Below are positions 47,618 to 59,245 of a stretch of 64,000 nucleotides of DNA, one piece after another. The DNA comes from Salvia splendens (taxonomy: Eukaryota > Streptophyta > Magnoliopsida > Lamiales > Lamiaceae): NCBI RefSeq assembly GCF_004379255.2, contig NC_056053.1, positions 24,176,188-24,240,187 of the forward strand, in the 5' to 3' direction. Under the pieces are notes generated by a model. The model did not search any database and was not told where the DNA came from. It was given only the letters and a program-made list of their open reading frames with translations. A program made the translations under genes and the position numbers. Position 1 is the first letter of the stretch; each line of letters starts with the position of its first letter.

Positions 47618-48880
47618 ACCAGTGGTTGTGGCTGAGCCATGTGTTTGAATATCCCCTATGCTTTTTTTTCGTAAGAATCATGTTAATGCTCTTCTAATGA
47701 GCACCATATTTTGGATTCTATGTTGTTACCTTCTGATTTTCCATATTTTGCTTCGTAATTTATCGTTTTGATTTTTATCTGCTGCATGAATTTTGCTTTT
47801 CTATTGGTTTATCAAATTTTCTGCTTATAGTAATTATTAGGCTATTGGTTACACTTTTAAATTAAATTAAAATTAGCTTGATCATGAATGTGTGATGTAG
47901 GAAAGGTATAATCTAATGAAGCGTTTTACTTGTTTGATTTTATTTAAAATAATAATTTATTTAATATTATGAAGCTGTTTTCACCATTTGTACTTGATTT
48001 TTTATTTAGTTAATGAAACAATTCCAGTTTTGATAAAAGTAGGAAAGAAAAAAATATGTACATTGTTTAAATTTTGCGTTGTTTCCTGAATATTTTGCTG
48101 ATTTATAATTAATAATATTTTGATTATTATTTGTAATATATTGTTGATTTGTGTATTTTATGAATAATTTTAAAAAATTGCTGAATAAAATTCATGATTT
48201 ATTCTGATTATAATTTATATAAAGAGAAAACACTAAAAATTCTTGTTTGTTCTATGAAATAGGCCAAAAAGTAAAGAGCATGTAAATTATTCAGAAAGAA
48301 ATCCCCTCAAGAAATATCAATAAATGCATTGACTCAGCCTGCCTCCATAATTGGCCCTCTCATACAAAGTGAGAAAGAGAAATGCATCTTTTCCTCTCTC
48401 TCCCCTTTAATTATTCTTTTCCTTGCAGTTTCTCCAACCAACCAACTTTGAATTATTGAAGAAAGTGGAATATGATTTATAATTTCAGGGCCCCACACAC
48501 ATCCAATACGACAGGTGGAATTCACAAATAACAAGACTTCCTTATCATGTTATACATATGTTTTTTGATTCATTTTTTTAATATTATCTCTCAATATCTA
48601 CGATGGAACTTCCACCACTACTGTTCTCCCACGTGTCAACACCACCTCTCTATCTTTTCTCATCACCGGATTATTACTCATCAAACTAGTCTAGTAAGAA
48701 TGTATGCATTAAGTCTAGAGACAAAGGGAAGAGGAAAAAAACACAGAGAAATAAGAGCTGATAAATTCAAATAGAATTTTCCATAACAAAAACAATTACA
48801 ACTTAAATCAAACTAGATTTCAAGAGCTTCAAAAACCGAATATATAACAAATAATAATATAAAGACTATTCCATTCGATT
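47618..48880. other. Intergenic DNA between convergent genes
   Basis: The 3' UTR of Hsc70 copy 2 and the 3' flank of the minus-strand HSP20-like gene. A stretch at about 48300-48480 (tgcattgactcagcct, ttgcagtttctccaaccaac, aactttgaattattgaagaa) resembles 41290-41400 downstream of copy 1, so the duplication extended well past the coding region. No gene. Confidence 0.6.
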
Positions 48881-50380
48881 TCAGGTCAGTTTGAGATCAC
48901 TACCTCTGTGGTGAGGACGAAGACAGACACGGACCTCGTGCTCCTCCTGCCCCTCGTGCAGTTTAGGCACCAATATCTCGAGCACTGTCCCCGGGCCATC
49001 GTAGTACGCTTCTATCTTGGCGTTTTCGGGGATCCGAGTTGAGAGCGGGATTTCTCGAACAAACTCCCCGGGCGGGCAGTGCTCTGATGATGGATCCGTC
49101 AGCTTGAACGTCCGTTTGTGCCTCTTGACGAATGGCGCGCGCGAGGTGCTCGTGCACGAGACCTTGATGATCCCGTGGGTCAGGGTGTTCCTCCACGAGA
49201 CCTTCACGCTCGGAAGATCCACGAAGGGCAGGCTGATGACGATGAGATAGCCCTTCGCGTCCTCGTACACTGTTTTGGCAGCTGTGACTGGGCCACAGGC
49301 GCTCCTCAGAACCCCGCTGAACTCGTGCAACCATTGAGGCCCGTTCGGGTGAGCTTCGGGATCCGGGGCACGATCGGGAGGATTCACGGCCAGGAAGCAG
49401 TCTTCGTCGTTCCCCTGTGGGAAAAAGTCTTTCTTCCTCTTGTTGTTGACGGGCGAGAGGTCGAGGACATCCCCGTTGCTATGGTTGTTGGTTGGCTGAG
49501 TCGACAGATTCAGCACGGATCCGTTGAGGAGCTTCTTCGCGTGGGAATGTGGATTTGCCTTTACGGGAGCGGATCTCTCGAGCTCAAACTCAGTGTTTGG
49601 TAGATTTCTCCACGAGCCATAGTCGCTAGCTTCGGGTGGAATGGTGAGGTTGGGTTCCCTCCCGGTGAGCTCGTTCCATCTCTTCCGATCCTCTTCGTCC
49701 AGAGCCATGAGATTTGGGGAGTGAACGACCTCAATGCCGTGAACGCACTGAGGGTTCGAAAGACCCCTATAATGCTTGCGCTGCATCCTGTGAGACCGAA
49801 CAAAGCCTTTATCGACGCTAAATGGGAAGGGACGCTCTCCTTGGCGAGAATGCCCATTCATATAACTGCGCAGCTGCATCTTGCCAAGCGCGTTCTCGGG
49901 CCTCTCCTTGAACACCCACATATACATGTTTTCCATGTCATGCTGAACCATGAAAGTATCAAGCTGCAGGTCGGACTTATCAAAACCCGAAACCCCATTA
50001 CTATCCCGCACTATCTTCGCCTTCGATTTCTCATTCAAAACAGGCTTAAAGTAGAAGCTGAAGAAGAACCAAGCACCCCAGATGCTATCGACCCTCTTTG
50101 CACATTTCCTCCCGACCTTGGGGGCAACAAGGAAGCTCTCCGTCTCGTATATTTGAGTACCTAGGCAGACATCAAGAATGTCGCACGCCTCAGGGTTCCA
50201 AGGCTGTGGAAGCTCGGCCGAAAGGGGCAAGTTGATGTCAGGGGCCCCGGTCAATAAGACTTGCCGATTCATCTCAAGGTCAATTTCCTCGTGGGAGGAC
50301 GAGGCGCTAGAATCCATGGACAGGATGGTTGAAGGGTGATGATTCTCCATAGACAGACCAGTTAGAAGTGCATCTCCCAT
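48881..50380 (-). CDS. HSP20-like chaperone-domain protein (499 aa)
   Basis: Single ORF of 499 residues. I use the ATG at 50380 (MGDALLTGLSMENHHPST); the frame extends further up only through non-ATG codons. The C-terminal about 120 residues look like an alpha-crystallin (HSP20) fold: KTVYEDAKGYLIVISLPFVD, then VKVSWRNTLTHGIIKVSCTS, then EIPLSTRIPENAKIEAYYDG and VLEILVPKL. The first about 350 residues are plant-specific. They include WGAWFFFSFYFKPVL, a repeated Met/Gln-rich part (FMVQHDMENMYMWVFKERP), and a basic patch NNKRKKDF that may be a nuclear signal. It resembles an uncharacterised plant family annotated 'HSP20-like chaperones superfamily protein' (perhaps the FYD group, from memory). 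No biochemical role is established here. Confidence 0.85.
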   Translation of the reverse strand: MGDALLTGLSMENHHPSTILSMDSSASSSHEEIDLEMNRQVLLTGAPDINLPLSAELPQPWNPEACDILDVCLGTQIYETESFLVAPKVGRKCAKRVDSIWGAWFFFSFYFKPVLNEKSKAKIVRDSNGVSGFDKSDLQLDTFMVQHDMENMYMWVFKERPENALGKMQLRSYMNGHSRQGERPFPFSVDKGFVRSHRMQRKHYRGLSNPQCVHGIEVVHSPNLMALDEEDRKRWNELTGREPNLTIPPEASDYGSWRNLPNTEFELERSAPVKANPHSHAKKLLNGSVLNLSTQPTNNHSNGDVLDLSPVNNKRKKDFFPQGNDEDCFLAVNPPDRAPDPEAHPNGPQWLHEFSGVLRSACGPVTAAKTVYEDAKGYLIVISLPFVDLPSVKVSWRNTLTHGIIKVSCTSTSRAPFVKRHKRTFKLTDPSSEHCPPGEFVREIPLSTRIPENAKIEAYYDGPGTVLEILVPKLHEGQEEHEVRVCLRPHHRGSDLKLT

Positions 50381-50392
50381 CACACACAACAC

Positions 50393-51205
50393 AAAAAGAA
50401 GCCTTTTTTCGCGAGATTTAAGGCGCTGGATCGACTAATTTCACCCCCAATAAGAATCTTAACAAAATTCAATCCTTATATGTCAATCCCAGCGGCAAAC
50501 TCCCACCTCCACTAAAACCCTAAATTTGTTCATATCTCTAACACTCAAACAAAAAGGGAACTCATATCCCAATTTTGAACAAAGCTAGAAAAATCAAGAA
50601 CAAGCTGATGAAATCCCAGAAAATAGCAAGATATTACTAAAAACCCCTAATTTATATCAAGAGAAATCAAATGAAATCCAACCAATCTCCTCAAACCTTC
50701 CAAACACAGGCCGGAGACACTGAATCAAGCCCATCAAATCCATATTTCAGATAATTCTACCTTGTAAATATCAAATACACGAAGAGAGAGAGAGAGAAAG
50801 GGGGAAATTTCTAAATTGAAACTGTATCTATAAAAATTGAGATGTATATTACCAATCTATGAAGCCCAGGCCCAAGAAAAGGACCAAATCGGAAGGGATC
50901 TTGGAAGAATACCTCTTGGGATAAGCTTCCACAACCAAAAATCCACAAAAATTAGGGCACGAGGAGGAATCAATTGTACTCAAAATCCTCATCTTTTTTT
51001 CTCTCCTACCAATAATTCCACCTATCACCCTTCAACGATCAGCTAATTTGAGCAATTTTCACGAGAATTAGCGATGAAGCTTGAACAAGTTTGGTGCAGA
51101 AACAGTCAAATAGTGGAACATGGGAAAAAAGGGGGGGCGTTAAAAGAGGTGATTTTGGAGAGGGAGAAAATGTAAATGGTGAAATGAGGGTGGTATTTAT
51201 AGAAG
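50393..51205 (-). promoter_or_regulatory. Probable 5' leader and TATA box of the HSP20-like gene
   Basis: On the minus strand 'ttctataaataccaccctca' at about 51186-51205 is a good TATA box, about 820 bases before the start codon. The stretch between holds no long ORF and has purine/pyrimidine tracts and possible splice sites, so the leader probably contains one or more introns. Exact borders cannot be fixed from sequence alone. Confidence 0.5.
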
Positions 51206-51690
51206 GAAGAGTGAGAGATAAAAGCCGGCACCGAATATCGCCGGGCTGAGTCGCGACGGGGCCGTTTGGACGTTGTTAAGGTAGATGACTTTTACCATTT
51301 CCTTATCTATTTTGTAAATTTGTTATATTTTCTATTTAATAATTTCATCATTTGTGTAGTTATATTATCCTTTATTTCCATTTATTTTTTCACAAGTTAA
51401 TATTTTTTATCATGAAATATAGAAAGAAAAAAGAAGAAGAATTAATAGAGAATGGTTTATCAAAAATGGAATTAGACTACTTTGTGTAACATATCTTAAT
51501 ATAGAAAAAGTTACTCGTATTTTTATGAGACGAAATATATGAGATGAGATGAGATTGTCATATCAATTAAGAAACTTAAAATGACATTTATATTTATATT
51601 TAGGTTCTAATGTATGGTCTAATTAGAGATCGTGTTTATACTTAAATTCAGCATGTGTTAGTCTTTGACTGCAGTGCCAATCATCCATCA

Positions 51691-52153
51691 TAGGGGTGGC
51701 ACGGTACGGTATACCGCACCGCAAATATCATACCGCATACCGTACCGCAAATTGCGGTATGAGAAAATGTCATACCTATACCTTACCGAATATTTCGGTA
51801 TACCGCATTGAGGTAAACCGAAAATTCGGTATGATTATTTCCGATACCGTTACCATACCGTCTATACAGTGGACTTGATTTGCATCTCTACGTGAGTGTG
51901 TTTGGGGTTGGGGCGGTTGAACTAAATTATGAAAGTAGGGTTAGTGATTTTAACATATTAACTATTTTTTATATAAATTTTAAATACAACATATATATCG
52001 AATTTTTGGCAAATATTGTATATATGGTAATTTGCGGTATAGGAAAATCTATACCTTTACCGTACCGCAACTTGCGGCATACCGCAAATTCGATATTTCC
52101 GATATTTTTTCGATACGATAAGTGCGGTATTTCGATATATTTAGCCAACCCTA
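51691..52153. mobile_element. hAT-like non-autonomous element (463 bp)
   Basis: The ends are taggggtggc and the complement of 'gccaaccctа'-type sequence (right end ttagccaaccct then a). 8-bp flanks are atccatca (51683-51690) and atccatcc (52154-52161), a target duplication with one difference, as for hAT elements. The inside is packed with short palindromic motifs of the type ataccgcaa / ttgcggtat and cggtataccg, more than 15 in all, which may be sub-terminal binding sites. No transposase ORF. Confidence 0.75.
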
Positions 52154-53480
52154 ATCCATCCTACTTCAACTTAATGACTTCTTGTCTCACTCTTAAGGTC
52201 GGCTGAAAAATGCTATCTTTTCAAATCAATTGATTTTGGCTGAAAACATCTTCAGTGGATGAAAAATTAATGTTTACCTATATCGATTAAATATTTTTCT
52301 CTCTCTCATTATTAGACACAAATTGTTAATCAAACAATAAATTCAAAATAATAATAATAAAAAACAATAGCATTCAAAATTAATTTAAATTAACATAATT
52401 TAAAAATAATAACATAAAATTCAATACAAATTTAATTTTTATAAGAACGTGTTAATCTGAATACAACATCATGCTATTTTCTTACACAATGAATCAAATA
52501 CAACCATAAATAATTATCTAAATCACATGTTATGGATTTGTATTCTTATTTTATTCCAGACTCCATGAATACAATTATGTCAAACCGGCCCACACCAACA
52601 AATTTTGTTTTTCCCGAAATAAAAAATCGAAAATATAATATTGAAAGTTCATGCATCTGTTGAATTGTTTGAAAATTCACATGTCAATCCCCCATCATAC
52701 TGTTTTTTTCTTTCTTTCTATTTGGCGCATATGATGGCCCATACACTAATTGGTCATTTCACATAATTTATCAATACAGATTTCGTGTCGAAATATGAAT
52801 GCACCTAGTATCCATCATAATTGTATTTTTATTTATTAAAAAAAGGATCGAGCCGGCATGCAACGAGCAAGGTTGAAGACAAGCAGTTAAAATTCAACCC
52901 GCAAAACCAAAAATTGAAAAACACACCAATATTCCAACCAAACAAAATCAACATGTGAATAATGATTTTGGATATTTTTACCATACAACATGAATACAAA
53001 GACATATTGTCATAATATGAAAAGACAGTTATGATATTCAACCATAATGTGACTAAGCCATAATTCTAATTCAATTAAAATCGATTCACTTTGAGTTCAC
53101 CTAAAAATCACACTAATTTGTCTTGTGACTGTTTTTTCCTCTGGCTTAGGAATGAATATAAGAGTCTTATATTTGAATTGATTTGTTGATGAATTTTGTG
53201 TTTGTTGTAGTATTTCCTTAGTTTTTGATAGTTTTGTTTGTTCTTGTTTTTGTGATTTTGGCTTGACTGGGGTTGGAATATTCCTCGACTTGCTTAGGAC
53301 TTGTATGAAGTTGCTTATTGAATTCATAGTCATTACCTTTTTATAGTTTAAATTTTATATTTTACATATAATAACCATCTAAAATAAATACTATATTTGA
53401 GGGACTTGATTTTGCCACTCGTTCTCAATAACATAATCTTTAATTATTTAACCAAAGATATAGAAATAGATAATAAAATA
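52154..53480. other. Intergenic AT-rich DNA
   Basis: No gene or clear repeat. ORFs at 52829-53041 and 53097-53333 (minus) have simple composition (Lys/Gln/Thr-rich or hydrophobic) and no family resemblance. Confidence 0.5.
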
Positions 53481-53627
53481 GGGTAGTGATCTATGGCAAA
53501 CACCTCTTAACCAAATAACTAGAGAACAAATCATAGCCACAAGATTAAGAAATCAAGGGCTAGTATTAATACAAGTAATTTTAGAATTTAGAATTTAAAG
53601 GAGAAATTAGTTCTCTCAATCACAAAT

Positions 53628-53834
53628 TTACTCCACAATAACAAGGCAGGGTATAATGGTCATTGCATAGCCAAATTTAGATAGGTGAAGGTCGAGGAGA
53701 TCTCCGCCACTCGCCGGAGAAGGTGGATGGGAGACCGAAGGGGATTTCTTGAACGAAGGCGGATCGGTGTCGGATCTGGAGACGGAAGGGGATTTCCTGG
53801 TCTTGAAGAGCTTGGGGATTTTGGCGAGCTTCAT
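53628..53834 (-). pseudogene. Captured N-terminal fragment of a CML35/36-like calmodulin-like protein
   Basis: On the minus strand a 68-codon ORF starts MKLAKIPKLFKTRKSPSVSR then SDTDPPSF. This closely resembles the N-terminal leader of Arabidopsis CML35/36-type proteins (MKLAKL..., then basic, Ser-rich, SVSKS/SVSRSDP). The EF-hand part is absent, and the frame ends in unrelated residues (FGYAMTIIPCLVIVE). A duplicated SPSVS/SDTDPPSFKKSPSVSHPPS is seen. Probably a gene piece taken up by the MULE; assignment is from motif memory. Confidence 0.55.
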
Positions 53835-54439
53835 GGCGGAGTAATCGGTGTTGGTGATGGGTTTAAACAAATCATATCTATCTGTTCTAGGAGGAGGGCA
53901 TTCAGGAAGAGAGATCCAAGTAGGATGTATAACTCAATTTGGCTCCAAAATCAGCCGCCACACATAAGAAGAGAGGGAGGGCAGATTCAGGTTGAGGAAT
54001 CCACGCTGCTACACATTCGACGCAGAACTCACATCGCCACATATCACAATGGAGAGAATTTTCTTAGACAATGGTCGAAGATTCATTTCAACGCTGCTAC
54101 TGTTCGGGAAGAATTGTATTGCTGCAATTCAGTAACCATGGATAGTTGCAAGGACAAACACTCATTTATTTGCTTTTTTTAAATCATTCGAACTCACTGC
54201 TATTTTGCAAATTAGTTTCTTTCTTAGGGAAATCAGCTACCGTTATTACTTGCACTGGATTTTAGTTTATTGCTTTTAGTTTGAGCTGTCTTTCTCTCTC
54301 GACGAGTGCTATGGAGTCAACTTGTTAATGTATGATTTACTATCCAAGCGTATTTTGTTATTCACGTTATTTAAGTAGTTAGATTTATAGATGGTTTGTT
54401 TCCAAGCTTAAGACTCAGATATGAATTTATTATACCTAT

Positions 54440-55345
54440 TGGTCAAGTAAAATCAGAATAAGACAAGTAAAATCAGAATAAGAGTGATGTGTTTTGTGAA
54501 CAAGAGTGAAGTAAACTCATAATAAGAGTGATGTGTTTTGTGAACAAGAGTGAAGTAAACTCAGAATAAGAGTGATGTGTTTTGTGAACAAGAGTGAAGT
54601 AAAATCAAAGTAAGAGTGATGTGGCTTGTGAACAAGAGTGAAGTAAAATCACAGTAAGAGTGATGTGTCTTGTGAACAAGAGTGAAGTAAAATCAGAATA
54701 AGAGTGACGTGTTTTGTGAACAATAGTGAAGTAAAATCAGAATAATAGTGATGTGTTTTGTGAACAAGAGTGAAGTAAACTCAGAATAAGAGTGATGTGC
54801 TTTGTGAACAAGAGTGAAGTAAAATGAGAATAAGAGTGACGTGTTTTGTGAACAAGAGTGAAGTAAAATCAGAATAAGAGTGACGTGTTTTGTGAACAAG
54901 AGTGAAGTAAAATCAGAATAAGAGTGAATTAAAATTATGTTATAGTGATGTGTTTTGTAAACAACAATGAAGTAAAATAATACTAAGGGTGATGTATTTT
55001 GTTAACAAGAGTGAAGTAAACTCATGCTAATAGTGATGTGTTTTGTTAACAAGAGTGAAGTAAAATCATGCTAAGTGTGATGTGTGTTGTAAACAAGAGT
55101 GAAGTAAAATCATGCTAAGAGTGATGTGTTTTGTAAACAATAGTGAAGTAAAACCATGCTAAGAGTGATGTGTTTTGTAAATAAGAGTGAATTAAAATCA
55201 TGCTAAGAGTGATGTTTTTGTAAACAAGAGTGAAGTAAATTAATGCTAAGAGTGATGTTTTTTGTAAACAATAGTGAAGTAAATTCATGCTAAGAGTGAT
55301 GTGTTTTGTAAACAAGAGTGAAGTAAAATCATGCTAAGCGTGATA
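54440..55345. repeat. Minisatellite, 44-bp unit, about 20 copies
   Basis: The unit has the form 'aacaagagtgaagtaaaatc', 'agaataagagtgatgtg', 'ttttgtg'. Copies before about 54925 carry 'cagaataagag' and 'ttgtgaac'. Copies after it carry 'catgctaagag' and 'ttgtaaac'. So two subfamilies lie in blocks, with the switch near 54925-54960. Because 44 is not a multiple of three, long frames across the array (54693-54899 and 55115-55315, minus) repeat every 132 bp and are not real genes. Confidence 0.95.
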
Positions 55346-55847
55346 TGGGAATTTATCCATATTTTTATAGAGTTATCCCAAATTTAAGATCATTCAAAAT
55401 TTCCAAAATATTAAGCTTATTCAAAAATCAAACATGCATAGCTACACATCCAATTCTCCACAATTATAGCGTCCATATTTACACCTTTATAGTACGTAAT
55501 TTCTAATTAAGTCCATCAATAATGCCAATAAAAACCCTTGACTATATTTCTAATTTAGTCACTTTAGCTTTATGTACATTAAAAAAATTCAAGACTACAA
55601 AGAGGAAAACGAAGTTCACCTCCTGTACAATTTCTTCGAAAATCAAGAAGCTGCCTTTCCCACATTTACAATACATTAACGATTACAAATCAAACAATTT
55701 AAATGTGAAAGTGAAAATTGATCAATTCTTATGCTTTGATGTGCATCAACTGATGATTGCAACGTATATATACACTCACACTCATTTGCATCAACTGATG
55801 ATTGCAACACAGAATCACTAAAACTCACTCCGACTAATTCATCAAAA

Positions 55848-56006
55848 ATGCGCCGCCCTTTCCTCCTCGTCGACTCCATTATCCTCCTCTCTACCACCAT
55901 CACCACTACATCCGCCTTCAACATCACCATCCTCCTAGGGCGGTTCCCCGGTTTGAGCAATTCAACTATTAAATTCACCCTATCCTCTGCAACCAAACAC
56001 ACCTAA
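55848..56006 (+). pseudogene. Captured N-terminal fragment of a fasciclin-like arabinogalactan protein
   Basis: A 52-codon ORF starts MRRPFLLVDSIILLSTTITT, a plausible signal peptide, and continues SAFNITILLGRFPGLSNST. 'FNIT-x-L-x(4)-P-x-FSN' is the usual start of the fasciclin domain in plant FLAs. After this the frame diverges and stops. It lies 266 bp inside the right end of the MULE and looks like the first exon piece of an FLA gene. Assignment is from motif recognition. Confidence 0.5.
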
Positions 56007-56282
56007 TTTCATCACAGATCATGGAATCGCGATTTGGATGAAGTGATCAGATTTGGAAGGAAATTTGGAAGGAGATTTGATCGCAGATTTGGAATGAGAA
56101 AGAAGAAAACTGCGTAATTGATCGCAGGTTTAAATCTCAAATGTAATTTCCATAAATACCCTTCTCCTATTTTATATTATTAAACTAAATAATATTTGTT
56201 CCATTAAGATGTGTGGCTGAGATTTGTTCTCTAGTTATACACTTAAGATTAGTTATATCTTGATCACTACCCTAATAAAATA

Positions 56283-59245
56283 TACCAAACGGCAAACTGC
56301 ACAATTGCTTTGAAATTAAATACACATAAACAAGTAAAAATATTACAAACCAATTATAAACAAGTCTCATGAAACGAATAAAATATACAAATCAAATTAT
56401 TAGTTGGACAAAAAAATCGGGTGCGTGATACCCAACCCATTATTAAATTGCAATAATTAAGGAGAGTAGTATTATTCAAGTATTACACGTCTCTATGAAT
56501 GAATCTTGATGGGCAACATTTGATGGTTTCTAATACTAATTGCCGTAGATAAGACTTTTTTTTTCTCTCTTTTTGAAAAGTGGATTGGCTTTTCTATAAT
56601 GCTTGGCTCTTATTGATTAGTTATACTAATAATATACAAATGGGATAAGAAGAGAAAATAATGTCTACTTTTTTGGATCCTATTTTATCAAGATATGTAC
56701 TATCTTATTTTATCCTTTCCATAAAAATAGAGATTTTGAGGATAATATGAGTCTCAATTAATGCAAATTTAGTATTATAGAAGAAAGTTAGAAATAAACC
56801 ATAATTGAAGTATTATTAATAGAGAATGAACACACCTCACAGAGATAAACTTACCAAATATTAAAAAAAATTTAATTTTGTGGAACATGCTAAAATAGAC
56901 ACCAACAAGTCATATGATGACTTCTAGTTTTAGAAAAAAGCAAGTGAAAGTAGTTATAGAAGGTAGACAATGAATCGCCAACATTTATAGTTTTTCCTTC
57001 TCTCTCATGACTTGTTTATCTATTTCAGAGATAAATGTAAACAAAATTATACACCTACATTTCTTAAAAGCCCATCATATATGTTAATTTCACCAAGCTC
57101 CAAATTAACTAAATATCTAAATTTATGTGGGGACTTATTCATACATTAGCTTAACTAGTCCATTTTATTTCTCTTATCTCTTTAAATTTCTTTTTTATTG
57201 ACTTAATTGCTCTCTCAAACACCAAAATCCCTTTGCTTCTATTCGCCTTCCTCTTTCCTCTATTTAACGAATCATTATAGGTGCATCTTCTACAAAGGTC
57301 GAACAATAATACTATAGCCCAAATCTCAACATTATTTATTACTTTAATGATTATTGATATATTGAATATATGCTTGGAGTCAAACTCATCTATCAATCTT
57401 GCATTCACCAACATTTGTTGGTACAAATGCAACACAAGTCATCATCCAAATGTTTATTTCTCTTCTTTCAAGCCTAGAAAATGATAATATTCCTCCTATA
57501 CTATATTCCAAGTGCTTTACAAGTGTTAGAGATTTAAGGTTGTCAGCTAAAAGCACTTGGTACAGTAACACCTTATGCTTTAATAAATAAACCTCGATCT
57601 ATACTGTTTTAGAAGTGTGACATAGCATTGAACTTTAAAAAATTGTAATACTACTTTTTATTTAATTTCTGAACCCTATATATGTAATATATAACTACAT
57701 TATTATACCTGAATATAATATAGAACTACATTATAATACCTGTGTATGTGGATCATTGGCCGATCCATGTGGGGCTGAAAGGATTGATTGATCTCACTGT
57801 CAGCCTATGAGAATTAGAAAGCTCCATTAATGTCGGCATATAGAGCTATCACCGATCCACAACGCGACAACTCTGCCACAACCTTTCAGAGTTCAGTTCA
57901 TTTTCGCTCTATGACTATGTCCATCATCCATTGTTAACAATGACCGCCACAAAGCCCTACATTCCGACCCCAACTACGACTTTTGTTACTGTGTTAGACC
58001 CAACCTAAGAGTTTCATTTTTTGTATCGGCCATCACTTTCGATATCTCGATTAAAGATCCATTATAAGGTTAAAACTGATTCTGCTAGTTAATAAGTAAA
58101 TATACACTCTCATATCAAAGTGACATATTTTTATTTTAAGAATACACAACTTAAAAATGATACATTTTCAAAAACAAAAACACCATTCTCTTTATTATCC
58201 ACCTAACATAATAAATAATGTAGTATAAAATCTTATATGCCAAAAATAAATATTTTAGACGAAGGGCAAATTAACTACTCCGCCAACTATTCACTATAAG
58301 ATATACCTTCAAATACTAGATTTACCTATAGTGACAAATATCTGATAAAAGATTTATGTGACGTCAACTAATTTGAGATTGTCACACTTGTAACATAAAA
58401 TGCATCAATAATTACAATTTACAAATGTGCTGACATTTACAAACTGACACCTTAATACACATATAAAATATCCATTATCTATTGGTATTATAATTAAGAT
58501 GTACTTTCTTACGAAAGTCCAATATTCATTAACCAATGAAACTAAAAAAGCACCACATTAATTTCCATTAAATACCCATTAATTTCACGTGAAATTACTT
58601 TCTTTCTCATAAAAAAAAGCAGAAAAGCACAATGGGACGTTTGAAAAGTGCAGTCTTATTAGGATTAACACTTAATTAGTTGCTAATTACTCATTCCTTT
58701 TGTCATTTTGAGGTAGTAATTATCTGTAATTAGTCTTTGATTGTAATCGTGTCGTTTGGCGACAGCCCCATTAATTAAACATTAATTAATTAATTCCTCC
58801 ACATGCTTAGTTTGTGGAAAAGAACATGATCTGAAGCTGTAAGATCGCACTGGAATTATTGTTAATTTTTAATAATTAGTTATTAATCAAGTTGATTAAA
58901 CTAATTGCAACTAGATTCCCAAAATTTAGGATAATCAGATATCACCTCTTCTTCAGATTCAGGTGTTTTCTCCACATAACATGTTTCCTACTTTCCTGTG
59001 ACTTTCATTTAGGTCAATTACTTGATATAATTATATTGAACGGGGAGTCTTATTTTCCAACTTGTTTCGTTACGAGATTGATCAAGATCTAGATCCAAAT
59101 ACAAGTGTTTGATACTTTAACTAGTAATGCTTATCAAGTTGCATGTACCAACAATGTTTGATGGTTTTAATGCGTAACACGATAAAATAAAATTTGATAC
59201 AGAGGAGAAAAAAACAAATCAATTTAAGTGTTTTTCACACGATAA
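56283..59245. other. Intergenic AT-rich DNA with a dispersed repeat fragment
   Basis: No gene. The piece at about 57843-57870 (tcaccgatccacaacgcgac, aactctgcc) matches the one at about 12946-12980 on the opposite strand, so both are parts of a dispersed element. The surrounding 57740-58060 is more GC-rich and probably belongs to it. Confidence 0.5.

Larger units (their letters stand above)
53481..56272. mobile_element. MULE-like element with gene fragments (Pack-MULE candidate, 2792 bp)
   Basis: The element is flanked by a perfect 10-bp duplication, taataaaata (53471-53480 and 56273-56282), the size expected for Mutator-like elements. The ends are inverted repeats of about 70 bp without gaps: gggtagtgatc at the tip, then taactagagaacaaatc and agccaca in both arms. 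No transposase is visible, so it is non-autonomous. Inside are a CML-like 5' fragment (53628-53834, minus), a fasciclin-AGP-like 5' fragment (55848-56006, plus) and a 44-bp minisatellite. Carrying host-gene pieces between MULE ends is the definition of a Pack-MULE. Confidence 0.85.

Noticed and set aside
48963..49603. ORFs in other frames over the HSP20-like gene
   Set aside because: Shadow frames of a GC-rich coding region with no family resemblance.
53685..54182. 165-codon plus-strand ORF at the left of the MULE
   Set aside because: Its first half is antisense to the CML-like fragment, and the second half has no recognisable family. It could be a third captured piece but I cannot support it.
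54693..55315. Hydrophobic Ser/Leu-rich ORFs on the minus strand
   Set aside because: They are translations of the 44-bp minisatellite, whose unit length is not a multiple of three; the repeated peptide is a by-product.
57151..57590. Possible small genes around 57.2-57.6 kb
   Set aside because: Short frames on both strands of the same AT-rich stretch, no motif and no splice context.
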